Shown: piece after piece, positions 39,101 to 45,916 of the stretch | Layout of the letters: every line of letters starts with the position of its first letter | Numbering within the stretch: the first letter of the stretch is position 1 | Assembly: GCA_001600355.1 (NCBI GenBank) | Contig: BCJU01000002.1 | Span: 1,116,001-1,180,000, forward strand | Reading direction: 5' to 3' | Origin: Meira nashicola | Taxonomy: Eukaryota; Basidiomycota; Exobasidiomycetes; Exobasidiales; Brachybasidiaceae | DNA length: 64,000 bases | Notes under the pieces: generated by a model | Database searches by the model: none | Told to the model about the DNA's origin: nothing | Seen by the model: only the letters and a program-made list of their open reading frames with translations | Made by a program: the position numbers and the translations under genes

Positions 39101-39516
39101 CAAGTACAACGAATAGCAAAAATACAAATCCCTCCTCATCTTCAGATGAATGTGATGATTCTTTGGTGGTAGTAAAAACATTTTGGGCATGGCAAGCAGT
39201 TGATGTACGTAATCGAATTCGTAAAAGAGCAGAAGCAAGAAAGGCAGCAATGATGGCAAAATTAAACGGTAAACAAAACGGTAATGGTGCTTTGAGTAAA
39301 TTTGATGGTTCTTTACGTTCAGCAACAGGTAAAGTTCGTGATCCATTAGCTGCCGCATTACAATTTATCTCTTCAGGTGGTGGTGGTGGTGGTGGTGGTA
39401 TAAGTGAAGATGATGAATTGGAAGAAGGAGGTCAAGGTCGTTGGTCAAGGATGACTACTGGAATTTTAGGACCAAATGATGAAGGTGAAGATCCAAGAGG
39501 ATGTTCTGTCATGTAA
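36127..39516 (+). CDS. F-box/LRR protein with C-terminal CaaX box
   Basis: A frame of 1129 residues from ATG 36127 (the upstream TTG was not used). Residues 1-310 are disordered and Ser-rich with basic patches. The F-box-like helix starts near 318 (FDIMLPREIQLNCLKALIEI), is interrupted by an acidic insertion (a Glu run, then SNQNSNELQ), and resumes with LVRLSAVSHNWQSLTLDGQLW followed by SELDLS, the typical F-box ending. About ten leucine-rich repeats follow (LTYLNLQGCRSISKHALHHAL, PKILSLNISRCSNVTGDGLM, NLRILDLSYISDLHDDAIAA, LRCLELANIG), then HLIISHLSKIDPNVLVTLVR. The C-terminus has a Gly run and ends GCSVM, a CaaX box. F-box/LRR proteins are substrate receptors of SCF ubiquitin ligases; a CaaX ending suggests a farnesylated, membrane-attached receptor, as for animal FBXL2. 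A splice acceptor with branch site lies just before the start. Confidence 0.85.
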   Translation: MPAMVASSSANGARELHGISEEMSTSNNHDNNDEELIIFPSSSSSLQASPQLSNSQQERVISNSQEETTTTRSTKSSLLMNKLFKHKRVNSDLTRSSIHNQIFVGSGRETPESGGARTPQSFNSSLFSPKRRRPLSVKSLSDALTRKRKDTGESYSSTSNIRPSTAATEGNATPIQSTTPSSSLGGRHHHQKAVRSLSDFNLFTMSQGRRRNDSAQSVPTSIKDASLQSENKAKINNTENVTMMQERKVKTGKDIARPTLLRASHSTPLSSTTINLSSAGGITLHAPSVADSSFAWSKSTEEMDDQVQQHHFRPLRNLFDIMLPREIQLNCLKALIEIHQEEEEEEESNQNSNELQRISAKRRGKAKAMRELVRLSAVSHNWQSLTLDGQLWSELDLSTSTNVSDDCVKRIIGIAGPFIKTINMRNMQNASSQLLLEIFTPSVAKSQSKVNPQNIPGTRQRAKTAARLPMTSIPNTNLSLPSLTYLNLQGCRSISKHALHHALVRLPQLRSLNVSNLTEVNNDTLLILGSSLPKILSLNISRCSNVTGDGLMNFIDSAQGSLYDQSLFKKGSNIIYTSISDVPLDIRELRIAGMKDVDSTLMNNLGRSMRNLRILDLSYISDLHDDAIAAFVRHPGPPLMSNKKGFNNNDVSDEELYGHFIALSARQAGESISFDDQHYRRIHKNLTHLILSSCRSLTDRTCTYLAYSLPQLRCLELANIGNSLRDLGLEKLLQTTPKIERIDVEGAAELGDKFIQALTPSEAYLESIGILLSSNENANNNAVSTRITNENRNRPLGRLGRRALRRVRQNESEDVLGNVEIEERHLPIPKAPEDQAHTAQIEPPTGSSLTHLIISHLSKIDPNVLVTLVRRCPKLIHLEVDDTRANDALLSEFVGLVKKRKTFGAYISLVDCRALSKSANAEIFASGQARPRKGKIGNEFSMFHYENNKAAAANSKGTTSLSVGKASNTLQTVARSALNSENAESSGANEEASTTNSKNTNPSSSSDECDDSLVVVKTFWAWQAVDVRNRIRKRAEARKAAMMAKLNGKQNGNGALSKFDGSLRSATGKVRDPLAAALQFISSGGGGGGGGISEDDELEEGGQGRWSRMTTGILGPNDEGEDPRGCSVM
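39376..39399 (+). repeat. GGT trinucleotide repeat (eight copies)
   Basis: Eight perfect GGT units code for a glycine run near the C-terminus of the F-box/LRR protein, just before its acidic block and CaaX ending. Confidence 0.95.
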
Positions 39517-39623
39517 TATATAATGTATCTTAGAACCGTTTTCCACTGTATAATTATTTATCTTTCGATTCCATCAAATTACATTTGTTTTATTGTACAT
39601 TTTATGTTTCATTCAACTTTTGA

Positions 39624-40075
39624 TCAAGATCTGTACTTTTCATCGATACCTTCTTCTACCTGGATATCGGCATCTTGATACAAATCTGGAACTTCTAAAC
39701 CAACTCTATTAGCAGTTGCGCGAATACGTTCTTGTTCTGATTTACCATAAACTGGATTATAACGTGCTAATAATTCACCATGAACACGTGTGTTTCGTAT
39801 TAGAAGTGTAATATTGTTTAACCTTTGAAGTGAAGATGCTTTTGATTCGGCAGATTCATCACGTAACATCCTTCTAACGTATGTCGGTAATGCATCTTGA
39901 CGTCTTACAGCAATAGGGCGTGGTTTAACGATCTGATAAAAGGGCAAAAGAAAGGTTAGTACACATCATTCATCTTCTCCTCGTTATTACTGTAGCATAC
40001 ACTCACCCCTTTTATCAACTCGCGATTGAATGTGCGATACAGAGATCGTACAGATGACGATGCTTCTGCTGCCAT
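39624..40075 (-). CDS. FMC1: FMC1-like LYR-motif ATP synthase assembly factor (two exons)
   Basis: Exons at 40075-40007 and 39932-39624 give 125 residues. The intron (39933-40006, 74 nt) reads GTGAGT, branch TACTAAC, then TTTTATCAG and is phase 0. The 23-residue first exon ends ...SVRSLYRTFNRELIKG, supplying the LYR tripeptide, and joins IVKPRPIAVRRQD. The second exon has LQRLNNITLLIRNTRVHGEL and RVGLEVPDLY, the conserved blocks of the FMC1 family (in human FMC1 the equivalent end reads LVGLKLP). FMC1 helps the Atp12 chaperone assemble the F1 part of mitochondrial ATP synthase, and like other LYR proteins may bind acyl carrier protein. The first exon is very short and easily missed. The gene converges with the F-box gene and is divergent from MMS2. 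Confidence 0.85.
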
Positions 40076-40591
40076 TTTTACTTTCTTTTTGTGTGTCGCA
40101 AGACTTCTTCTTTACGAAATGATGGATGTGCAAATGAATGTTTGTTGGTGATGATCAAAAGTATACCTTTATTTTTCAATCCAAGTGTCAGCGCCAACTT
40201 TTCTTCTTATGAATTAACTTCATAGTCTAGACTACGTAAGCGGAAAAAGCTTTTACGACCACGGCACACCCGCCCACACCACATTTTACTTTTTGTTTTT
40301 CAGCAGGTAGATAGACTAAATCCGTGGAACCCTAAAAGATGCGAACAATCGAACGCCCGGGATTTATGTGGACTATGAGGCACTAAGGGCCTGTGCGAGG
40401 CGAAGCTAGGTTATCTGTACAATAATGCATACAGTACGCGACTTCGATTAACATTTGATTGTAACACCACACACACTTACACAAAACTATCATCATCTTG
40501 TTGGAAACAATTCTTTTGTGATTAGGAATCCAAAGGAACGTTCTATCAAGACTAAGTTCTCTCTCCCTCTCTCTATTTGGTGGCAGGCAAG
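40076..40591. other. Divergent intergenic region between FMC1 and MMS2
   Basis: 516 bp between opposite starts, with an AT-rich left half and a CT-rich tract just before the MMS2 start (40556-40574, CTCTCTCCC repeats), typical of a pyrimidine-rich fungal promoter. No RNA gene was recognised. Confidence 0.5.
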
Positions 40592-41159
40592 ATGGCAAAA
40601 GTACCAAGAAATTTTAGATTATTAGAAGAATTGGAAAAAGGAGAAAAAGGGATTGGAGATGGAACATGTTCTTATGGTTTAGATGATGGTTCGGATGTTA
40701 TGATGTCAAATTGGAACGGAACGATTATCGGACCAGGTCATAGCGTTCATCAAAATCGAATTTATAGCTTACGTATCAATTGTGGAGAACAATATCCTGA
40801 TAGACCACCTGAAATTTGGTTTTTAACAAGAATTAATTTACCTTGCGTTAATCAACAATCCGGAAAGGTAAGATTTTGTTGCTTCTTGATTTCTTTTAAT
40901 TGTCATAAACTGATCATCATCACCATCTTTGTTTTCTATTTCAGGTCGAGTCGAGTTCACTGCCCGTTTTGGCACAGTGGAAGCGTCATTTCACACTCGA
41001 GACTGTTTTGACAGAATTGAGAAAGTGAGTGTATACAGACATACTAAAGAATGAATAATTTGGCTGACTATAGATTTCATACTTCCTTGCAGGGATATGG
41101 CCGCACCTAACAATCGCAAATTACCACAACCTCCAGAAGGATCTTTGTACAACGTCTGA
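40592..41159 (+). CDS. MMS2: Ubiquitin-conjugating enzyme variant Mms2/UEV1 (three exons)
   Basis: Exons at 40592-40867, 40945-41024 and 41093-41159 give 140 residues. Introns of 77 and 68 nt start GTAAGA and GTGAGT and end TTTCAG and TTGCAG; the second has a CTGAC branch site. Reading frame is restored throughout: VPRNFRLLEELEKGEKGIGD at the start, NRIYSLRINCGEQYPDRPP, LPCVNQQSGKV, then LPVLAQWKRHF, LTELRKDMAAPNN and KLPQPPEGSLYNV. This is the UEV form of the E2 fold, which lacks the catalytic cysteine. Mms2 pairs with Ubc13 to build Lys63-linked chains on PCNA in error-free damage tolerance, with Rad5 and Rad18. The length agrees with yeast Mms2 (137). The ATG at 40592 was chosen over an in-frame upstream TTG. 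The gene converges with DOA1, with 134 bp between stops. Confidence 0.96.
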
Positions 41160-41293
41160 TGTGATGACTTGTATAAAAGTAAAAGAAAGAAAAACAGCAG
41201 TAAATCTAGAACGTCTCACACATTCGTTTGAATGTATGTAATCGACAAGCAGACATGATCAATTTAAAAGTGTACATCAATATTTTTACCTTC

Positions 41294-42921
41294 TCATTTT
41301 GGCCCAACTTGTTGGATGAAAGCAACGATATCATCCTCGTATCTCTCTGACAGGCTATATTGCTGGATAAATGCTTTTGCTTTGGTACGAGGATCATCTG
41401 TGAGGGAATGGGAGAGAGTTTGATCAGCATTGGCTAAGTGTCAAATGTTGATGGAACTGAATACTTACCTCCTTTGTTGATTGGTAAAGAGAGTGGCTCA
41501 GAATCATCACTGACATCGATCTTTAGCACAGCATCGTAATGCTGACCGTCAAAAATATTTTCCTGTTGACCTGCCTCAGTTGCGATAATATCAGCGCGAA
41601 CCTTGCTTTGAGCAAGCTGATCACATTGTTCGTTATACTTTTGAATTTCTTCCTTGTTCAATTCGACTTGTAAACCTCTTTCTTTTTGTTGAAAACGATG
41701 CTCTGATGCCATAAAGCCAGTATTTAAGACTCTTTGAGTATAGACTCGAATCTTGTTATCCGAATCAGCAGTAACGATGTCACCCGAAGAAGGTAAGAAT
41801 AAAACATCCCAACAAGTTGTGACTGGTTGAAGAATTTGAAGAATTTCTTTTTGTGTATCGATATTCCAAATATACACTTTACCTCCTTCTCCACCGCTTA
41901 CCAACAATCGATCTCCATTTGCATTTATGCCGGCAAAACGTACTGAAAAGACTAGATCAAGAATTGGAGTTCCGTCCTCTTTTTTAGGTATCAAAGTGGC
42001 TAAAGAGGTGTCTGAACTTGATGTATTTTCTCCCTCTCCATCGTCTAAACTCCATAATTTGATTGTACCATCATTTGAACAGGTTGCAAAGAGTTCTTTT
42101 TGGTTTTTGAAACCCTCGCTCTCTGAAGGTACATTTGATGCATTCACTGGCAAGAGTGCAATACTTCGAATCACATCAACATGTCCCGTAAAAGTCTTGA
42201 TGACCTTTTCTGCATGCCAATAACGAATTGTCAAATCTGCTGAAACAGTCAAATAACGTTCATTACCTGGCTCAGCTGAAACTATTTGAGCTTCCAAAAC
42301 GGATCTTTCATGACCTTTGAGGAAATGAAGTGATTTCCATTTATGGCCTATTTTAGCATCGGGTAGTAGTGCATACACTCGAGCGGTTGCATCCCAAGAA
42401 GCGGAAATCAATAACCTTGGTGCATCTTTAGGTGTTCTATCTTGACTTGAGATGCTCAGATGACAAACGTTATCATGATGTTCCTGAATTATCTGTATCG
42501 GTTCATCTAACTTTTTCAACTTCTTTTCATCATCAAAAAATTTAAATTTATATACCAATATTCGAGCATCCAATCCACCCATCACTGTTAAACCTTCATC
42601 TTCGTTGAGATTTAAAGAAGCAACTGCATTTTGATATCGTTTTCCATGTAAAGTTAACCATTTATACCAAGTAGGAGGAGGTGCAATCCCACTAGCTTTT
42701 GGAATTGGCCTAATCCATGATCGAACAGTTTCATCTCTTGAAGCACTTTGAATTCTTTCCATTCCATCAATTTGTTCAAAATAACTCAAAGCTCGAACAT
42801 CTGATGAATGACCTTCTAAAATATGAGATATACGATATTGTTTGGAAATGTCTATTTGGGCGGGTGATCTTGTCTGAATAGATGTCGATGCATTTTCTGC
42901 CGGCTCTACATTCTCTGACAT
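41294..42921 (-). CDS. DOA1: Doa1/Ufd3 (PLAA) WD40-PFU protein lacking the PUL domain (two exons)
   Basis: Exons at 42921-41469 and 41397-41294 give 518 residues. The intron (41398-41468, 71 nt) reads GTAAGT...CTCACAG and is phase 1. Residues about 28-360 form a WD40 propeller (YRISHILEGHSSDVRALSYF, TFTGHVDVIRSIALL, LFATCSNDGTIKLWSLDD, TVSADLTIRYWH). Residues about 425-515 are the PFU ubiquitin-binding domain (NIFDGQHYDAVLKIDVSDDS, LPINKGDDPRTKAKAF, SLSERYEDDIVAFI). The protein stops at VGPK right after the PFU. Doa1/PLAA normally continues with a roughly 300-residue PUL domain that binds the Cdc48/p97 C-terminus (yeast 715, human 795 residues). That part is absent and there is no room for it before the stop of MMS2. 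The protein should still bind ubiquitin through WD40 and PFU, but its Cdc48 contact must differ. Confidence 0.9.
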
Positions 42922-43109
42922 CTTGGGAGATTCGTGCTCTATGATTGTTAAGAAGATACCAAGTTGCTTTCAAGAAAAAGTGTTGGTCATGCACGGTCCC
43001 TACCTTGTAAATTATTTAGCGTGAAGTGCCTTACTTATTAGTACTACTTTCTTCTCGCCGTGCATTTTTTGCACCTTCTCTTTCTTCTCAGACCATCCCA
43101 GATCACAAT

Positions 43110-43640
43110 ATGAGCATCGTACGTACAATAAATCTAGGAAGACAGGTTTCTATACTTCGTCTTCATAATCAACAAACATCACAGTCAATATGCTGCCGCC
43201 AATCAAGATTGATACATAAATCTTCTATATGCAAAGCGAAATCTGAACCTGTAACATATCATGTTCGATCAACAAATACGACAAAGAAAGGTAAAGGACA
43301 AATACAAGCAAAAGAAAATTATTCGGGAAAACAAGAATCAAATGTCAAAGGTGGTAAAAAAGATTCTCTTTGGAAAAGTTGGCAAAATTTAACTCTTGGT
43401 ACAAAGATGGGTGTAGCTTTTGCAATCGGACGTGAGTGTTAATATAAAATTCTCACATCATACATTCAGCTGACTTTGTTTTTTATCTCTCTCGAAGTGG
43501 TAGGTGTTGTCGGTTTGATAACGAGTGATTATTTGGAACAGCGAATGCCAGAACAGGGAAATAATGCAGATGTCAAAACTCCCAAAAAGACACGTCTATT
43601 GGGAATCAGTGTAGTTGACCGAAAAGATGCATCAAAATGA
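43110..43640 (+). CDS. Small single-pass membrane protein, probably mitochondrial (two exons)
   Basis: Exons at 43110-43431 and 43498-43640 give 154 residues. The intron starts GTGAGT and has branch CTGAC; the acceptor chosen is CGAAG at 43497, which yields the uninterrupted hydrophobic segment GVAFAIGLVGVVGLITS. The alternative TAG acceptor six bases later gives GVAFAIGRVVGLITS, with an Arg in the membrane, and seems less likely. The N-terminus (MSIVRTINLGRQVSILRL) is basic and amphipathic, like a mitochondrial presequence. A Lys/Gln-rich linker follows, then WQNLTLGTKMG, the membrane span near residue 100-117, and a conserved-looking tail (DYLEQRMPEQ, RLLGISVVDRKD). I cannot name the family. 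The topology fits an inner-membrane protein of mitochondria with a short tail. The ATG is the first in frame after a GTG-only extension. Confidence 0.6.
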
Positions 43641-43931
43641 GCTACAATTGTATTATAATGGGGAATGAAGATGTCTGATTCACTATATTGTAATGCGTAG
43701 TTGTGTGGGATCGACGTACCTTTTAATAGATGAAATCATCAGAAGAGGATGATACTGATGAAAATGCCAGGAAGAATATACACTCTCTCAAATGATTGCA
43801 GACCATTAAATTAAATCAGCAGGTATGTGTGAAAATCAGGTTGATACACATTGGGTATGCTTTAAATAAAGAAGCAAGTAAAGACAGAACTTTGACGAAG
43901 TGTGAAAGAAAATAAGAAGAAAGTCACACCT

Positions 43932-45008
43932 TTATGGAATTGGTACTGGTTCTCCTTTCTCATCACGAACGACAACAACTTCAACATCCACATGTTCACC
44001 TGTATCCATGAAAACGACATTGGTCATATCAACTGGATCTGTACGAATCTTGCGTTTTTCAAAGAAGCTACGTCCTAAAACGACTGGGAAATAACTATCT
44101 TCGGCTAACATAACTGTGCATGCTACACTCTTTGATCCAACTTTGACGGGCCATTTACCTAAATTTGTAATTCCATTGAATCCATAAGTACCGGGAGTTG
44201 TATCTTTTGGAATAAAACCATGGGTTAATGCAAAGCTTCTAGAGACATAAACATGCCTGTAACCGCTCTTGAGCATCATCGGTACATCATCTACAGGACC
44301 TAAAGATCCTTTCAATAGACGAACACCCAATTGAGAATGAAATTCTTGAAAGGCAATTTTGTGAGAAGGTGTAAGAGAAGCAACTTCAGCTGAATATCCT
44401 TTTGGCTTAGCTGTACGATTGCTGCGCATAGACATAGCATCGGTTGCAGGTGTTGTTGTTGGGAAATCCGGTACAACTGGTCTGCTAAAGCCTGGATGAA
44501 CGACAGGTTCGCGTGCAGGAGGGTACAAGATTGAATCACGACCACCACCTGAAACGCCTCCTGCATCTTGAAATTCTTCCAAAGTGGTGACTGGGTTTGG
44601 ATTTACACGATAGATGCTTACTGGACCACCAGATCCACGACCTGGAGTACGAGCTACCAAAGTAGAATCATTGACGACTGGAATATTGGCTGTACGTGAT
44701 TGACCTGTTGGTACATCATCTGAATCATCATCTTCACCAGTTGCGCTTGGAATTTCTGGAGATTCAAGAAAGACGTCTGCTTCTTTTTCGTTTCCAAAAC
44801 GTTCTACAAAGATATCCCAATCGTCATCATCTTCTAACGTGTAAGATTGACCTTTATGAGCGTATTTGATCACTAAAGGGATTCCATCTTTAAGATCTAA
44901 GCGAATTTTTGTTGCACTTCTTTGACGAATTGAATCCAAAGAATCAGAAGCATTCATTCGTAAAGAAAACGAGGGTAAAGCACCCGCATGAACGTTTAAG
45001 ATTGTCAT
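43932..45008 (-). CDS. PB1-like domain plus pseudo-retropepsin domain protein
   Basis: A single exon of 358 residues. Residues 1-85 look like a PB1 domain: a basic first half (IRQRSATKIRLDL) and an OPCA-like acidic finish (YTLEDDDDWDIFVERFGNE). A disordered linker follows (Pro/Ser/Gly-rich, residues 90-220). Residues about 225-345 have the order of a retropepsin-like aspartic protease: DDVPMMLKSGYRHVYVSRSF, then ALTHGF, a flap-like GTYGFNGITNLGKWPVKVG, and VMLAEDSYFPVVLGRSFFEK with IRTDP. In active members the first strand ends in D-S/T-G; here it is LKSG, so the catalytic Asp is replaced by Lys. I infer a non-catalytic retropepsin fold used for binding or dimerisation. The retropepsin link is by pattern, not by search. 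No transposon remains flank it, so it looks like a resident gene. Confidence 0.7.
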   Translation of the reverse strand: MTILNVHAGALPSFSLRMNASDSLDSIRQRSATKIRLDLKDGIPLVIKYAHKGQSYTLEDDDDWDIFVERFGNEKEADVFLESPEIPSATGEDDDSDDVPTGQSRTANIPVVNDSTLVARTPGRGSGGPVSIYRVNPNPVTTLEEFQDAGGVSGGGRDSILYPPAREPVVHPGFSRPVVPDFPTTTPATDAMSMRSNRTAKPKGYSAEVASLTPSHKIAFQEFHSQLGVRLLKGSLGPVDDVPMMLKSGYRHVYVSRSFALTHGFIPKDTTPGTYGFNGITNLGKWPVKVGSKSVACTVMLAEDSYFPVVLGRSFFEKRKIRTDPVDMTNVVFMDTGEHVDVEVVVVRDEKGEPVPIP

Positions 45009-45916
45009 TTTTGAGATCTATCTCTCTCGCTCGCTTTGAATGATGGGGTGGAGTGATGTACTGATCGAATAGGTGTGTGCGCGAATGTGTTTGTATTAAA
45101 ATGATAGTGTTGACGATCAGAACTCTTTTCTTTTTTTTTTCTTTTCTTGTAATGGTAAAGATGAAGGAACTACTTATACCACCAAACGGCGGAGGCTTGA
45201 GTCCGAATTGATATGCAATTAGGCATTCGGTCTCTATCCTTAAAGCCAAAAATGCATTGTTCGTTTCGTCTAGCAAATATGCGCTAACTTGCCTTTTGCT
45301 CCACAAAGGGCGGCGGCGTAGGCAGCAGATGACAACACGCTGCTGACATTGCTGTGTTAAGATTTTAATAAAAAAGTAATGGACTACATATATGTAATCG
45401 GGCGCGGGAAATTGCTATAGGCACCCTAAGAGTCAAATTGTACAAACTGCAAAAATGGAACCAGTGACGTTTACACGCATTTGGCAATCGCCCGCTTTTT
45501 ATAAGTTCTTGTGGGCAGTCAGTCTATGTATATATATTTTACCAACAGAAGATTGGTAACAAGTTGGCGGAGATACAATTGTGATCAATCTTGTTGAATA
45601 TTATATGATAAATCAGAATAAATTTCCTTTAAGATGGGTCAATATAGACTGTTGAGATCTGTGAGGCATGGATCGCAATTGGAAAAAGAAGGTCCTTGCG
45701 TAATTTAGAAAAAGAAGTGATTAGGAACAATATTAGATTCGACGTGTCAAGATTTGGCCATGAACACCTTGAAGAGTGTATGTATATTGAACCCTTTTTT
45801 TTGAAAAACACACGAGCCTCTTAGAAAGTTTATAATTTGGTTTTATTTTGTTGTAAAAGATTGTCAATTATTATATTTTTTTATTTCTCATCGCCACCTA
45901 AGAAACCCTTTGTAGT
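45009..45916. other. AT-rich divergent intergenic region
   Basis: 908 bp lie between the start of the PB1/retropepsin gene (-) and the disordered gene at 45917 (+). It contains T-runs near 45127-45150 and TATA-like stretches (45526-45540). Open frames of about 60 codons have no recognisable content, and I see no RNA gene. Confidence 0.5.

Noticed and set aside
40868..41011. Unspliced reading of MMS2 past 40867
   Set aside because: The read-through stretch is hydrophobic intron sequence with no UEV similarity, and splicing restores the whole family.
43932..45008. Active retroelement protease
   Set aside because: No reverse transcriptase, integrase, LTR or tRNA-primer site is near, and the catalytic Asp is missing.
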